DNA of 64,000 bases from Pseudomonas sp. R84 (GCF_009834515.1 NZ_CP019426.1:1353501-1417500); one strand, 5' to 3'; positions 9,608 to 19,957 are shown, numbered from the stretch's first letter. Notes: a model not told the origin generated them from the letters alone. A program made the numbers and translations.

Positions 9608-9811
9608 ACAGGCTCTCTCTGCGCTCGGCGGCGCTTGCTGATACGAATAGGGTGGCAGGTGTGCGTTTTGCGACCCTGAAAAACGCGATTCTAACAGACG
9701 CACGGCGCAATTCAGCGCCCGCATGCATCGCTTCTCTCTATACAATGGTGCGTTCGGGGCCGATTCCAAGGGGGCTGCGCCCATGTCCTTGGTGCGGATA
9801 CAGATTCCGGG

Positions 9812-9846
9812 TTCCGTTTCTGCGCACTCTGTGGTATAAAATGCGC
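9812..9846 (+). promoter_or_regulatory. Probable sigma-70 promoter of rpsB-tsf
   Basis: TATAAA at 9835-9840, extended to TATAAAAT, is a good -10 element. A weak -35 (TTCCGT, 9812-9817) lies 17 bp upstream. It would give a leader of about 130 nt before rpsB. The 373 bp map-rpsB gap holds nothing else I recognise apart from the leader. Confidence 0.5.
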
Positions 9847-9847
9847 C

Positions 9848-9980
9848 GCTTTCCGGGGATACCCCGAAAAGCTTAAATCCACACACGTGTCGACACGATG
9901 ACCTGGGTGCTTTTGGCTTTATGCCACTGGTTGGTCATTGGGATACGTGGAGGCCAAACCCGACTTATTAAGGAACTATC
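9848..9980 (+). ncRNA. Long rpsB 5' leader, probable S2 autoregulatory element
   Basis: About 130 nt between the predicted transcription start and rpsB holds no gene but has structure, for example the CGGGG-ATA-CCCCG hairpin near 9854. In gammaproteobacteria the rpsB leader is known to bind ribosomal protein S2 for feedback control of rpsB-tsf. This assignment comes from position and structure only; I have not folded the RNA. Confidence 0.45.
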
Positions 9981-10718
9981 ATGTCCCAAGTCAATATGCG
10001 CGATATGCTGAAGGCCGGTGTGCACTTCGGTCACCAAACCCGTTACTGGAATCCGAAAATGGGTAAGTACATTTTCGGCGCGCGTAACAAGATTCACATC
10101 ATCAACCTTGAAAAAACCCTGCCAATGTTCAACGAAGCTCTGACTTTCGTAGAGCGTCTGGCCCAGGGCAAAAACAAGATTCTGTTCGTCGGCACCAAGC
10201 GTTCCGCTGGCAAGATCGTTGCTGAAGAAGCAGCACGTTGCGGTTCGCCGTACGTCGATCACCGCTGGTTGGGCGGCATGCTGACCAACTTCAAAACCAT
10301 TCGTGCTTCCATCAAGCGTCTGCGTGACCTTGAAGTTCAAGCCGAAGACGGTACTTTCGCCAAGCTGACCAAGAAAGAAGCGCTGATGCGCTCCCGTGAT
10401 CTTGAGAAGCTGGATCGTTCGCTGGGCGGCATCAAGGACATGGGCGGTCTGCCAGACGCACTGTTCGTGATCGACGTTGACCACGAGCGCATCGCGATCA
10501 CCGAAGCCAACAAGCTGGGCATCCCGGTAATCGGCGTTGTCGACACCAACAGCAGCCCGGAAGGCGTTGACTACATCATCCCAGGCAACGATGACGCAAT
10601 CCGCGCTATCCAGTTGTACATGGGTTCGATGGCTGACGCAGTGATCCGTGGTCGCAACAATGTTGCTGGCGGCACTGTAGAATTCGCAGCTGAAGAAACT
10701 CAGGCTGCAGCTGAGTAA
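9981..10718 (+). CDS. rpsB: 30S ribosomal protein S2
   Basis: The structural small-subunit protein needed for binding S1 and for start-site recognition. The 245-residue product begins [20 protein letters not shown], the standard bacterial S2 N-terminus, and contains [13 protein letters not shown] and [18 protein letters not shown], both S2 signatures. AAGGA is 6-7 bp before the ATG. Codon use is strongly biased, as expected for a highly expressed gene. tsf follows after an intrinsic terminator, so EF-Ts is probably made from read-through or a second promoter. Confidence 0.98.
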   Translation: MSQVNMRDMLKAGVHFGHQTRYWNPKMGKYIFGARNKIHIINLEKTLPMFNEALTFVERLAQGKNKILFVGTKRSAGKIVAEEAARCGSPYVDHRWLGGMLTNFKTIRASIKRLRDLEVQAEDGTFAKLTKKEALMRSRDLEKLDRSLGGIKDMGGLPDALFVIDVDHERIAITEANKLGIPVIGVVDTNSSPEGVDYIIPGNDDAIRAIQLYMGSMADAVIRGRNNVAGGTVEFAAEETQAAAE

Positions 10719-10746
10719 TTAACGCCCTGGCGTTGACTCAGTAAGC

Positions 10747-10772
10747 AAAAAGGGGGCTTGGCCCCCTTTTTG
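10747..10772 (+). terminator. Intrinsic terminator/attenuator between rpsB and tsf
   Basis: AAAAAGGGGGC-TTG-GCCCCCTTTTT is a near-perfect hairpin with a T run on both strands, about 30 bp after the rpsB stop. It would cut down transcription into tsf, a known feature of rpsB-tsf operons. Confidence 0.9.
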
Positions 10773-10921
10773 CCACCTCGAAAACCAATTGTTGGCGCCC
10801 ACTTGTGGCAGCGCCCGCCCTGTATTTGTAACGTGCAGCGGCTACAAACGGGTTCGGGACGAATTGAACGCCCGTTCGATCGGGTGGAATGGTTGAAAAC
10901 CTATCCAAGAGGAATTTGAAA

Positions 10922-11785
10922 ATGGCAGCAATTACTGCAGCGTTGGTTAAAGAACTGCGCGAGCGTACCGGCGAAGGCATGATGGATTGCAAGAAAGCCC
11001 TGGAAAAGGCTGACGGCGACATCGAAAAAGCCATTGATGACATGCGTGCTTCGGGCGCAATCAAGGCTGCCAAAAAAGCTGGCAACGTTGCCGCTGAAGG
11101 CGCCATCGCTCTGAAAGAAGACGGCAAATCTGCTGTTCTGCTGGAAGTGAACTCGCAGACCGACTTCCTGGCTCTGCAGGACGACTTCAAGGCATTCGTT
11201 GCTGAAAGCATCGAAAAAGCCTTCGCTGACAAGCTGACTGATGTTGCTCCGCTGATCGAAGCTCAAGAAGCTGCTCGCCTGGTGCTGGTCGGCAAGGTTG
11301 GCGAAAACGTCAACATCCGTCGTCTGGTTCGCGTAGAAGGCGACGTTGTTGGTGGCTACCTGCACGGCAACAAGATCGGTGTTGCAGTTGTTCTGAAAGG
11401 CGGTAACGTTGAACTGGCCAAAGACATCGCTATGCATGTAGCGGCCAGCAACCCTGAGTTCCTGCTGCCATCGGAAGTTTCGGCTGAAGCTATCGAACGC
11501 GAAAAAGCTGTGTTCCTGCAGTTGAACGAAGAAAAAATCAAAGGCAAGCCAGAAAACATTGTTGAAAATATGGTCAAGGGCCGTATCAGCAAGTTCCTGG
11601 CTGAAGCAAGCCTGGTTGAGCAGGCGTTCGTCAAGAACCCTGAAATCAAGGTTGGCGAACTGGCAAAGAAAGCCGGTGCTGAAATCGTTTCCTTCACCTA
11701 CTTCAAAGTAGGCGAAGGCATCGAGAAGCCGGTCGACAACTTCGCTGAAGAAGTTGCTGCCCAGCTGGCTGCCGCCAAGCAGTAA
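10922..11785 (+). CDS. tsf: Translation elongation factor Ts
   Basis: The guanine nucleotide exchange factor for EF-Tu. The 287-residue product starts MAAITAALVKELRERTGEGM, with the N-terminal UBA-like domain and the DCKKALEKADGD signature, followed by the conserved SQTDFLALQ (TDFV-like motif contacting EF-Tu). I used the ATG at 10922 (AAGAGGAATTTGAAA upstream) because it gives the canonical N-terminus; the frame is open 33 bp further upstream. Confidence 0.98.
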   Translation: MAAITAALVKELRERTGEGMMDCKKALEKADGDIEKAIDDMRASGAIKAAKKAGNVAAEGAIALKEDGKSAVLLEVNSQTDFLALQDDFKAFVAESIEKAFADKLTDVAPLIEAQEAARLVLVGKVGENVNIRRLVRVEGDVVGGYLHGNKIGVAVVLKGGNVELAKDIAMHVAASNPEFLLPSEVSAEAIEREKAVFLQLNEEKIKGKPENIVENMVKGRISKFLAEASLVEQAFVKNPEIKVGELAKKAGAEIVSFTYFKVGEGIEKPVDNFAEEVAAQLAAAKQ

Positions 11786-11808
11786 GACGGTTTTTCAACT
11801 GTCGCCCG

Positions 11809-11843
11809 AAAGAGGCTGCCCGCTTACGCGCGCAGCCTCTTTT
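11809..11843 (+). terminator. Terminator after tsf
   Basis: AAAGAGGCTGC and GCAGCCTCTTTT pair around a short loop, 24 bp after the tsf stop, with a T-run tail. It separates rpsB-tsf from the pyrH operon. Confidence 0.85.
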
Positions 11844-11994
11844 CAGATGGGGGAGCCAGTTTTTAATTGGTTTCCACTTGGAACTGACTTACAAAGCCAT
11901 GTTCCGATGGCGCTGAAGCAGTGCCAAGCTAGAGTGAACGCCAGCTGTAAACAGCTCGCAAAGAATTTTAAATACGCCGCAGGAGAGATTCGCA

Positions 11995-12738
11995 ATGGCT
12001 CAGCAGGGCAGTGGTTATCAGGCTCGCTATAAACGCATTCTACTCAAGCTTAGCGGCGAGGCCCTGATGGGCTCGGAAGAGTTCGGGATCGATCCAAAAG
12101 TACTGGATCGCATGGCGCTGGAAGTCGGCCAGCTGGTCGGTATCGGCGTACAGGTCGGTCTGGTGATCGGCGGCGGCAACCTGTTCCGTGGCGAAGCCTT
12201 GAGCAAAGCCGGTATGGATCGGGTCACAGGCGACCACATGGGCATGCTGGCCACTGTGATGAATGCCTTGGCCATGCGCGATGCGCTGGAGCGTGCCAAT
12301 ATCTCGGCCATCGTTATGTCGGCCATTTCCATGGTTGGCGTGACCGATCACTACGATCGCCGCAAAGCCATGCGTCATCTGAACTCCAAAGACGTCGTGA
12401 TCTTCGCAGCCGGTACCGGCAACCCGTTCTTCACCACGGATTCGGCAGCCTGCCTGCGTGCAATCGAAATCGATGCCGACGTCGTGCTCAAAGCGACCAA
12501 GGTCGATGGCGTTTACACCGCGGACCCGTTCAAAGACCCGCATGCCGAGAAGTTCGATCATCTGACTTATGATGAAGTACTGGATCGCAAGCTGGGCGTA
12601 ATGGATCTGACCGCTATCTGCCTGTGCCGCGATCACAAAATGCCGCTGCGCGTATTCAACATGAACAAACCAGGTGCCCTGCTGAACATCGTCCATGGCG
12701 GCGCTGAAGGCACCCTGATCGAGGAAGGTCAACAATGA
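11995..12738 (+). CDS. pyrH: UMP kinase
   Basis: Phosphorylates UMP to UDP in pyrimidine synthesis as a hexameric amino-acid-kinase-family enzyme. The 247-residue product has [15 protein letters not shown] at the N-terminus, GGGNLFRG (phosphate binding) near residue 55, [19 protein letters not shown] near 140 and [13 protein letters not shown] near 165. AGGAGAG precedes the ATG. Its stop overlaps the frr start by 4 bp (ATGA), indicating translational coupling. It heads the operon running through the lipid and outer-membrane genes. Confidence 0.97.
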   Translation: MAQQGSGYQARYKRILLKLSGEALMGSEEFGIDPKVLDRMALEVGQLVGIGVQVGLVIGGGNLFRGEALSKAGMDRVTGDHMGMLATVMNALAMRDALERANISAIVMSAISMVGVTDHYDRRKAMRHLNSKDVVIFAAGTGNPFFTTDSAACLRAIEIDADVVLKATKVDGVYTADPFKDPHAEKFDHLTYDEVLDRKLGVMDLTAICLCRDHKMPLRVFNMNKPGALLNIVHGGAEGTLIEEGQQ

Positions 12739-13292
12739 TCAACGAAATCAAAAAAGACGCTCAAGAGCGCATGCAAAAATCCCTGGACTCTCTGGCCCAT
12801 GCATTCGGCCAGATTCGTACAGGCAAGGCTCACCCAAGCATCCTGGGCAGCGTGATGGTGCCTTACTACGGCACTGACACCCCGCTGAGCGGCGTTGCCA
12901 ACGTCACCGTGAAAGACTCGCGCACCCTGCAGGTCGTGGCTTTCGAGCGCAACATGCTCGCAGCCGTCGACAAGGCAATCCAGAGCGCCGGTCTGAACCT
13001 CAACCCGACCAACCTGGGTGAGTTGCTGTTGATCCCTATGCCGGCCCTCACCGAGGAAACGCGTAAAGGTTTCACCAAGCAGGCGCGTAGCGCTGCTGAA
13101 GACGCGCGTGTTGCCGTGCGCAATATTCGTCGTGATGCCTTGGGCGAGCTCAAGAAACTGGTCAAGGACAAGGAAATCAGCGAAGACGAAGAGCGTCGTG
13201 CCATCGCTGATATCGATAAGCTGACCAAAGAATCCGAGGCCCAGATCACCAAGGCCACGGACGAGAAAGAAAAAGACCTGATGGCCGTATAA
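12735..13292 (+). CDS. frr: Ribosome recycling factor
   Basis: Splits post-termination ribosomes together with EF-G. The 185-residue product has the standard length, starts [17 protein letters not shown] and contains [10 protein letters not shown] and the C-terminal helix [17 protein letters not shown]. It overlaps pyrH by 4 bp and is followed by uppS after 14 bp, as in most proteobacteria. Confidence 0.98.
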   Translation: MINEIKKDAQERMQKSLDSLAHAFGQIRTGKAHPSILGSVMVPYYGTDTPLSGVANVTVKDSRTLQVVAFERNMLAAVDKAIQSAGLNLNPTNLGELLLIPMPALTEETRKGFTKQARSAAEDARVAVRNIRRDALGELKKLVKDKEISEDEERRAIADIDKLTKESEAQITKATDEKEKDLMAV

Positions 13293-13306
13293 GGGTCGAG
13301 CTTTAA

Positions 13307-14062
13307 ATGGACAAGACCAAGCAGACTGCGCCGTCCGCGGTGCCGCGCCATGTCGCGATCATCATGGATGGCAACAATCGCTGGGCGAAAAAACGCTTTA
13401 TGCCGGGTGTCGCCGGGCATAAAGCGGGTGTGGATGCTGTGCGGGCCGTGATCGAGGTGTGTGCCGAGGCCAAGGTCGAAGTGCTCACCCTGTTCGCGTT
13501 TTCCAGTGAGAACTGGCAGCGTCCGGCCGATGAAGTCAGTGCCTTGATGGATCTGTTCTTCAAGGCCTTGCGTCGTGAAGCCAAGCGCCTCAACGACAAC
13601 AACATCAGCCTGCGTATCATCGGCGATCGTTCGCGCTTTCATCCGGAGCTTCAGGCAGCAATGCGTGAAGCCGAAGCGATGACGGCGGGTGCGAACCGGT
13701 TCATCCTGCAGATCGCTGCCAATTACGGCGGTCAGTGGGATATTGCACAGGCTGCCCAGCGTCTGGCGCGTGAAGTCCAGGCCGGGCACCTGCGCCCGGA
13801 AGACATTACCCCGGATCTGCTGCAAACCTGTCTGGCGACCGGCGATCTGCCATTGCCGGACCTGTGCATCCGTACCGGTGGCGAACACCGCATCAGCAAC
13901 TTCCTGCTGTGGCAACTGGCTTACGCCGAGTTGTACTTCTCCGACCTGTTCTGGCCGGACTTCAAACACGATGCCATGCGCAATGCGCTGGCCGATTTCG
14001 CTTCACGCCAGCGTCGCTTCGGTAAAACGAGCGAGCAGGTTGAAGCTGGAGCCCGGGTTTAA
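13307..14062 (+). CDS. uppS: Undecaprenyl pyrophosphate synthase
   Basis: The cis-prenyltransferase that makes the C55 lipid carrier for peptidoglycan and O-antigen. The 251-residue product has HVAIIMDGNNRWAKKR at the N-terminus with the catalytic Asp, then TLFAFSSENWQRP, and DLCIRTGGEHRISNFLLWQ at the C-terminal substrate site. Its stop shares one base with the cdsA start. It uses isoprenoid precursors from the pathway that includes dxr, two genes downstream, and ispD/ispF elsewhere in the window. Confidence 0.97.
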   Translation: MDKTKQTAPSAVPRHVAIIMDGNNRWAKKRFMPGVAGHKAGVDAVRAVIEVCAEAKVEVLTLFAFSSENWQRPADEVSALMDLFFKALRREAKRLNDNNISLRIIGDRSRFHPELQAAMREAEAMTAGANRFILQIAANYGGQWDIAQAAQRLAREVQAGHLRPEDITPDLLQTCLATGDLPLPDLCIRTGGEHRISNFLLWQLAYAELYFSDLFWPDFKHDAMRNALADFASRQRRFGKTSEQVEAGARV

Positions 14063-14868
14063 TGCTTAAACAACGAATCATCACTGCACTGATCCTGCTG
14101 CCGATTGCCTTGTGCGGGTTTTTCCTGCTGGAAGGCTCCGGTTTTGCCTTGTTTATCGGTCTGGTCGTGACTTTGGGGGCGTGGGAATGGGCGCGTCTGG
14201 CAGGCTTCACCGGGCAAGCGTTCCGCGTGGGTTTTGCCGCCGTGGTCGCGTTCATGCTGTTTATCATGTACATCCTGCCCGGGCTTGCCCCGTGGGTGCT
14301 GGGTGCTTCTGTGCTGTGGTGGGCGGTGGCAACATGGCTGGTGCTGACCTATCCACATTCCAGCGTGCATTGGTCTAGCGCCGCTACCAAGCTGGTCATC
14401 GGTCTGTTGATTCTGCTACCGGCCTGGCAAGGCCTGGTGCAGATCAAGCAGTACCCGCTGGGTAACTGGCTGATCATGGCTGTGATGGTGCTGGTCTGGG
14501 GTGCCGATATCGGGGCTTATTTCTCCGGTCGCAAATTCGGCAAGCGCAAGCTGGCCCCGCAAGTCAGTCCGGGCAAAAGCTGGGAAGGCGTATACGGTGG
14601 CCTGGCGTTGAGTCTGGTGATTACCGCCATTGTCGCGTTTGTCCGCGACTGGACCGTCGCCGAGTTGCTTAAAGGCTTGATTGGCGCTGCGCTGATCGTC
14701 TTTATCTCCGTGGTTGGCGACCTGACCGAAAGCATGTTCAAGCGTCAGTCCGGCATCAAGGACAGCAGTAACCTGCTGCCTGGTCATGGCGGCGTACTTG
14801 ATCGTATCGACAGCCTGACAGCGGCCATCCCGGTGTTTGCCGTGCTGCTGTGGATGGCTGCGCCGTGA
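14062..14868 (+). CDS. cdsA: Phosphatidate cytidylyltransferase (CDP-diglyceride synthase)
   Basis: An inner-membrane enzyme forming CDP-diacylglycerol from phosphatidic acid and CTP for phospholipid synthesis. The 268-residue product has about 7-8 hydrophobic segments. Near the C-terminus it has the family signature [13 protein letters not shown] followed by [15 protein letters not shown]. It overlaps uppS by 1 bp and dxr by 4 bp (GTGA), so translation is tightly coupled. Confidence 0.96.
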   Translation: MLKQRIITALILLPIALCGFFLLEGSGFALFIGLVVTLGAWEWARLAGFTGQAFRVGFAAVVAFMLFIMYILPGLAPWVLGASVLWWAVATWLVLTYPHSSVHWSSAATKLVIGLLILLPAWQGLVQIKQYPLGNWLIMAVMVLVWGADIGAYFSGRKFGKRKLAPQVSPGKSWEGVYGGLALSLVITAIVAFVRDWTVAELLKGLIGAALIVFISVVGDLTESMFKRQSGIKDSSNLLPGHGGVLDRIDSLTAAIPVFAVLLWMAAP

Positions 14869-16055
14869 GTCGTCCTCAACAGATCACCGTTCTGGGTGCG
14901 ACCGGCTCGATCGGTCTGAGTACGCTGGATGTCATTGCCCGCCATCCTGAGCGTTATCAGGTGTTCGCGCTGAGTGGCTTCACGCGCCTGACTGAGCTTT
15001 TCGCCCTGTGCGTGCGTCACGTGCCGCAATTTGCCGTGGTGCCGGAAGCTTCCGCCGCGCGCGGTTTGCAAGATGATTTGCGTGCCGCCGGTTTACCGAC
15101 CCGTGTGCTGGTGGGGGAGGAGGGCCTGTGTCAGGTCGCTGCTGCTCCGGAAGTCGATGCAGTGATGGCGGCGATCGTTGGTGCGGCAGGGCTGCGTCCC
15201 ACCCTGGCGGCTGTCGAAGCGGGCAAGAAGATTCTTCTGGCCAATAAAGAGGCGCTGGTGATGTCCGGCGCTCTGTTCATGCAGGCAGTGCGCAAGAGTG
15301 GTTCGGTGCTGCTGCCGATCGATAGCGAGCACAACGCGATTTTTCAGTGCATGCCACAGGATTTTGCCCGTGGATTGAGTTCGGTCGGTGTCCGTCGGAT
15401 TTTACTCACAGCCTCTGGTGGTCCGTTCCGACAGACGCCGATGAGTGAGCTGGCGCATGTTTCACCAGAGCAGGCGTGTGCTCACCCGAACTGGTCCATG
15501 GGGCGCAAGATTTCGGTCGATTCGGCCAGCATGATGAATAAAGGTCTCGAGCTGATCGAGGCCTGTTGGTTGTTTGATGCCAAGCCTTCGCAGGTCGAGG
15601 TGGTGATTCACCCGCAGAGCGTGATTCACTCGCTGGTCGATTATGTCGATGGCTCGGTGCTGGCGCAGTTGGGTAATCCCGACATGCGCACGCCGATCGC
15701 CAATGCCCTGGCCTGGCCGCAGCGCATTGATTCCGGCGTGGCACCGCTGGATTTGTTTGCTGTGGCGCGTCTGGACTTCGAAGCGCCCGATGAAGAGCGT
15801 TTCCCTTGTCTGCGTTTGGCACGGCAAGCTGCCGAGGCGGGTGACAGTGCTCCGGCGATGCTGAACGCAGCCAACGAAGTGGCGGTGGCGGCGTTTCTCG
15901 ACGGACGGGTTCGTTACCTGGAAATCGCGAGTATCATCGAAGAAGTCTTGAGCCTCGAGCCGGTCGTAGCATTGGCGGATCTCGATGCCGTATTTACGGC
16001 AGACGCCAAGGCGCGAGTTCTGGCCGAACAGTGGTTGAAGCGCCACGATCGATAG
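14865..16055 (+). CDS. dxr: 1-deoxy-D-xylulose 5-phosphate reductoisomerase
   Basis: The committed step of the MEP isoprenoid pathway, using NADPH to form 2-C-methyl-D-erythritol 4-phosphate. The 396-residue product has [17 protein letters not shown] (NADPH-binding) at the N-terminus, [30 protein letters not shown] (metal ligands Asp and Glu) and [14 protein letters not shown] (Glu). The GTG start at 14865 overlaps the cdsA stop and gives the usual N-terminus; an ATG 15 bp upstream inside cdsA is less likely. ispD and ispF of the same pathway are at 35.4 and 39.4 kb. Confidence 0.96.
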   Translation: MSRPQQITVLGATGSIGLSTLDVIARHPERYQVFALSGFTRLTELFALCVRHVPQFAVVPEASAARGLQDDLRAAGLPTRVLVGEEGLCQVAAAPEVDAVMAAIVGAAGLRPTLAAVEAGKKILLANKEALVMSGALFMQAVRKSGSVLLPIDSEHNAIFQCMPQDFARGLSSVGVRRILLTASGGPFRQTPMSELAHVSPEQACAHPNWSMGRKISVDSASMMNKGLELIEACWLFDAKPSQVEVVIHPQSVIHSLVDYVDGSVLAQLGNPDMRTPIANALAWPQRIDSGVAPLDLFAVARLDFEAPDEERFPCLRLARQAAEAGDSAPAMLNAANEVAVAAFLDGRVRYLEIASIIEEVLSLEPVVALADLDAVFTADAKARVLAEQWLKRHDR

Positions 16056-16109
16056 AATTTGCTACACAATGGCTACACGCGGCACTGAACAGGATTGCGG
16101 AGAAAGTAG

Positions 16110-17462
16110 ATGAGCGCGCTCTATATGATTGCCGGCACCCTGATCGCCTTGGGTGTGCTGGTCACCTTTCACGAATTCGGCCACTTCTGGGTCGCGCGTC
16201 GCTGTGGCGTCAAGGTTCTACGTTTCTCCGTGGGCTTTGGCATGCCGTTGTTGCGCTGGCACGACAAGCAGGGCACCGAGTTTGTGGTTGCCGCGATTCC
16301 GCTGGGTGGCTACGTCAAAATGCTCGATGAGCGTGAGGGCGAAGTCCCGGTCGATCAGCTTGATCAATCGTTCAACCGCAAATCCGTGCGTCAGCGTATC
16401 GCCATTGTTGCGGCCGGCCCCATTGCCAATTTTCTCTTGGCGCTGGTGTTCTTCTGGGTGTTGGCGATGCTCGGCAGCGAGCAGGTGCGTCCGGTCATCG
16501 GTGCGGTTGAATCCGGCAGTATCGCCGCCAGTGCCGGTTTGAACGCGGGTGAGGAGATCGTCGCTATCGATGGAGAGCCGACTACCGGTTGGGCGGCCGT
16601 CAATCTGCAGTTGGTCCGGCGCCTGGGCGAAAGCGGTTCTCTGCAGTTGCTGGTGCGTGAGCAGGGTTCGACAGCGGATTCGCCGCGTGAACTGAAGCTG
16701 GATAACTGGCTTAAAGGTGCTGATGAGCCAGACCCGATCCGCTCTTTGGGTATTCGTCCGTGGCGCCCGGCTTTGCCACCGGTGCTTGCCGAACTTGATC
16801 CGAAAGGTCCGGCCCAGGCTGCTGGTCTGAAGACCGGTGATCGCCTGTTGGCACTCGACGGCCAGGCGCTGAATGACTGGCAGCAGGTGGTCGATACGGT
16901 TCGTACGCGTCCTGATACCAAAATCATGCTGCGCATCGAGCGCGACAGTGCTCAAATCGACGTCCCTGTTACTCTGGCGGCGCGCGGTGAAAGCAAATCG
17001 CCAAGCGGATATCTGGGTGCAGGTGTAAAAGCGATCGACTGGCCGCCGGAGATGATTCGTGAGGTCAGTTACGGGCCTCTGGCTGCCATTGGCGAGGGTG
17101 CCCGTCGCACTTGGACCATGAGCATTCTGACGCTCGATTCGCTAAAGAAAATGCTGTTCGGCGAGCTCTCGGTAAAAAACTTGAGTGGACCGATAACCAT
17201 TGCTAAAGTGGCGGGCGCTTCTGCCCAGTCGGGCGTCGCTGATTTCCTGAATTTCCTTGCTTATCTGAGTATTAGCCTGGGCGTTCTGAATTTGCTGCCC
17301 ATTCCTGTACTGGATGGGGGGCATTTGTTGTTTTATCTGATCGAGTGGGCGCGTGGTCGTCCCTTGTCGGATCGGGTGCAAGGTTGGGGGATACAGATCG
17401 GTATCAGTTTGGTGGTCGGGGTGATGTTGCTAGCTCTGGTCAACGATCTGGGTCGACTGTAA
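16110..17462 (+). CDS. rseP: Site-2 zinc metalloprotease of the envelope stress response
   Basis: An inner-membrane protease that cleaves the anti-sigma factor (MucA/RseA) within the membrane to release AlgU/RpoE. The 450-residue product has HEFGH at residues 21-25 in the first transmembrane segment. Two central PDZ domains follow at about 120-200 and 220-290, and the C-terminus holds the third motif LLPIPVLDGGHLLFY with the zinc-ligand Asp. AGGATTGCGGAGAAAG precedes the ATG. It sits directly before bamA, the outer-membrane assembly gene, the conserved order in gammaproteobacteria. Confidence 0.96.
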   Translation: MSALYMIAGTLIALGVLVTFHEFGHFWVARRCGVKVLRFSVGFGMPLLRWHDKQGTEFVVAAIPLGGYVKMLDEREGEVPVDQLDQSFNRKSVRQRIAIVAAGPIANFLLALVFFWVLAMLGSEQVRPVIGAVESGSIAASAGLNAGEEIVAIDGEPTTGWAAVNLQLVRRLGESGSLQLLVREQGSTADSPRELKLDNWLKGADEPDPIRSLGIRPWRPALPPVLAELDPKGPAQAAGLKTGDRLLALDGQALNDWQQVVDTVRTRPDTKIMLRIERDSAQIDVPVTLAARGESKSPSGYLGAGVKAIDWPPEMIREVSYGPLAAIGEGARRTWTMSILTLDSLKKMLFGELSVKNLSGPITIAKVAGASAQSGVADFLNFLAYLSISLGVLNLLPIPVLDGGHLLFYLIEWARGRPLSDRVQGWGIQIGISLVVGVMLLALVNDLGRL

Positions 17463-17482
17463 CGCTTCGCTGAATTGCGAAT

Positions 17483-17508
17483 CTGCCGCATTTTGCGGCA
17501 GTTTGTTT
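17483..17508 (+). terminator. Hairpin between rseP and bamA
   Basis: CTGCCGCA-TTT-TGCGGCAG followed by TTTGTTT is a short intrinsic-terminator-like hairpin in the 74 bp gap. It probably tunes read-through into bamA. Confidence 0.65.
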
Positions 17509-17536
17509 ATTGCCAGTTGGAATAAGAAAGGACTTC

Positions 17537-19912
17537 ATGAAACGTCTGCTGCTAACTGCGGTTCTCACCGTATTGATGATCGCCGAAGTTCACGCCGAGT
17601 CCTTCACTATCTCTGATATTCGCGTCAATGGCCTCCAGCGGGTCTCCGCGGGTAGCGTCTTTGGTGCCTTGCCGTTGAACGTCGGTGAGCAGGCGGATGA
17701 TCGTCGCCTGGTGGAATCCACTCGTGCGTTGTTCAAAACCGGTTTCTTTCAAGATATCCAGCTGGGCCGCGAAGGCAACGTTCTGGTAATCACGGTCGTT
17801 GAACGCCCGTCGGTCGCCAGTATCGAGATCGAAGGCAACAAAGCGATCTCCACTGAAGACTTGATGAAAGGTCTCAAACAGTCTGGTCTGGCTGAGGGCG
17901 AGATCTTCCAGCGCGCCACCCTCGAAGGTGTGCGTAACGAGCTGCAACGTCAGTACGTCGCGCAAGGCCGCTACTCGGCTACCGTTGATACCGAAGTGGT
18001 GTCGCAGCCGCGTAACCGTGTTGGTCTGAAAGTGAAGATCAACGAAGGTACCGTTGCGGCCATTCAGCACATCAACGTGGTGGGCAACACGGTTTTCCCC
18101 GAGGAAGACCTGACCGACCTGTTCGAGCTGAAAACCACCAACTGGTTGTCGTTCTTCAAGAACGACGACAAGTACGCCCGTGAAAAGCTTTCCGGTGACC
18201 TGGAGCGTCTGCGTTCCTACTATCTGGACCGTGGCTATATCAACATGGATATCGCTTCGACCCAGGTTTCCATCACCCCGGACAAGAAGCACGTCTACAT
18301 CACTGTCAACGTCACCGAAGGCGAGAAATACACCGTTCGTGACGTCAAACTCAGCGGTGACCTGAAGGTTCCTGAAGATCAGGTCAAGTCCCTGCTGCTG
18401 GTGCAGAAAGGCCAAGTGTTCTCGCGCAAGCTGATGACCACCACGTCCGAGCTGATCACACGTCGTCTGGGTAACGAGGGCTACACCTTCGCCAACGTCA
18501 ACGGCGTACCTCAGCCGCATGATGATGACCACACCGTCGATATCCTGTTTGCTGTTGATCCGGGCAAGCGTGCCTACGTCAACCGCATCAACTTCCGTGG
18601 CAACACCAAGTCCGAGGACGAAGTGCTGCGTCGTGAAATGCGTCAGATGGAAGGTGGCTGGGCTTCGACCTACCTGATCGACCAATCCAAGACTCGTCTT
18701 GAGCGTCTGGGCTTCTTTAAAGAGGTCAACGTTGAAACCCCGGCTGTGCCAGGTGTCGACGACCAGGTTGACGTGAACTATGCAGTTGAAGAACAGGCTT
18801 CCGGTTCGATTACCGCCAGTGTCGGTTTCGCCCAGAGTGCCGGTCTGATCCTCGGTGGTTCGATCACCCAGAACAACTTCCTCGGTACTGGTAACCGCGT
18901 CAGCATCGGCCTGACCCGTAGCGAATATCAAAGCCGCTACAACTTCGGCTACGTTGACCCCTACTGGACCGCCGATGGCGTGAGCCTGGGTTACAACGCG
19001 TTCTATCGCACCACTGACTACAAAGACCTCGACGTCGATGTAGCAAGCTATGCGGTAGACAGCCTGGGTGCCGGCGTCAACGTTGGCTACCCGATCAGCG
19101 AAACTTCGCGTCTGACCTTTGGCCTCTCGGTTCAACAGGACGAGATCAAGACCGGTACCTACACCGTTGACGAGATTTTCGACTTCGTTAACAAGGAAGG
19201 CGACAAGTACCTGAACTTCAAGGCGTCAGCCGGCTGGTCCGAATCGACACTGAACAAAGGCGTACTGCCGACCCGCGGCCGTTCCCAGAGCCTGACCCTG
19301 GAAACCACCGTGCCGGGCAGCGACCTTTCGTTCTACAAACTTGATTACCGCGGCCAGCTGTTCCAGCCGATCAGCGAGAACTACACCCTGCGTCTGCACA
19401 CCGAATTGGGTTATGGCGACGGTTACGGCGGGACTGACGGCTTGCCGTTCTATGAAAACTACTATGCTGGTGGTTTCAACTCGGTTCGTGGCTTCAAGGA
19501 CAGCACACTCGGTCCACGCAGTACGCCAAGCCGTGGCACAAACCCGGGTACGCGTCTTGACCCGGATCAGGATCCGCTGCCGTTCGGTGGTAACGTTCTG
19601 ATCCAGGGTGGTGTCGAGGTTCTGTTCCCGCTGCCATTCGTGAAAGATCAGCGCTCCCTGCGGACTTCGGTATTCTGGGATGTGGGTAACGTATTTGACT
19701 CGCAGTGCAAGGACACTACCAATGCCAACGGCTCGTCGTCGAACACCAAGTGCAACGACATCAGCCTGAGCAACATGGCCAGTTCCGTGGGTGTGGGTGT
19801 GACCTGGGTCACCGCACTGGGTCCTCTGAGCTTCGCGTTGGCCATGCCGATCAAGAAGCCGGATGAGGCTGAAACTCAAGTGTTCCAATTCTCCCTCGGC
19901 CAGACGTTCTAA
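17537..19912 (+). CDS. bamA: Outer membrane protein assembly factor BamA
   Basis: The essential insertase for outer-membrane beta-barrel proteins. The 791-residue precursor has a signal peptide (MKRLLLTAVLTVLMIAEVHA), five POTRA domains over about residues 22-420, and a 16-strand barrel. The barrel includes the lid-loop motif FNSVRGFKDSTLG, and the chain ends in phenylalanine (SLGQTF), the usual barrel signature. The ATG at 17537 follows AGAAAGGACTTC; a GTG 27 bp upstream would add residues before the signal peptide. Skp, which delivers barrel proteins, is encoded 45 bp downstream. Confidence 0.97.
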   Translation: MKRLLLTAVLTVLMIAEVHAESFTISDIRVNGLQRVSAGSVFGALPLNVGEQADDRRLVESTRALFKTGFFQDIQLGREGNVLVITVVERPSVASIEIEGNKAISTEDLMKGLKQSGLAEGEIFQRATLEGVRNELQRQYVAQGRYSATVDTEVVSQPRNRVGLKVKINEGTVAAIQHINVVGNTVFPEEDLTDLFELKTTNWLSFFKNDDKYAREKLSGDLERLRSYYLDRGYINMDIASTQVSITPDKKHVYITVNVTEGEKYTVRDVKLSGDLKVPEDQVKSLLLVQKGQVFSRKLMTTTSELITRRLGNEGYTFANVNGVPQPHDDDHTVDILFAVDPGKRAYVNRINFRGNTKSEDEVLRREMRQMEGGWASTYLIDQSKTRLERLGFFKEVNVETPAVPGVDDQVDVNYAVEEQASGSITASVGFAQSAGLILGGSITQNNFLGTGNRVSIGLTRSEYQSRYNFGYVDPYWTADGVSLGYNAFYRTTDYKDLDVDVASYAVDSLGAGVNVGYPISETSRLTFGLSVQQDEIKTGTYTVDEIFDFVNKEGDKYLNFKASAGWSESTLNKGVLPTRGRSQSLTLETTVPGSDLSFYKLDYRGQLFQPISENYTLRLHTELGYGDGYGGTDGLPFYENYYAGGFNSVRGFKDSTLGPRSTPSRGTNPGTRLDPDQDPLPFGGNVLIQGGVEVLFPLPFVKDQRSLRTSVFWDVGNVFDSQCKDTTNANGSSSNTKCNDISLSNMASSVGVGVTWVTALGPLSFALAMPIKKPDEAETQVFQFSLGQTF

Positions 19913-19957
19913 GCGTCTGACCCAAGATAACGACAATGGATTTTGTAGGAGTGCATC

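Noticed and set aside
9608..9886. Longer N-terminus for methionine aminopeptidase
   Set aside because: The extension crosses the divergent rpsB promoter and is not part of the conserved enzyme.
11947..11956. CTGTAAACAG near pyrH as a LexA box
   Set aside because: The spacing is too short for the CTGTN8ACAG site, and the genes are housekeeping.
17552..19135. 527-codon minus-strand frame opposite bamA
   Set aside because: Antisense to the POTRA-encoding part of bamA, with no recognisable domain.
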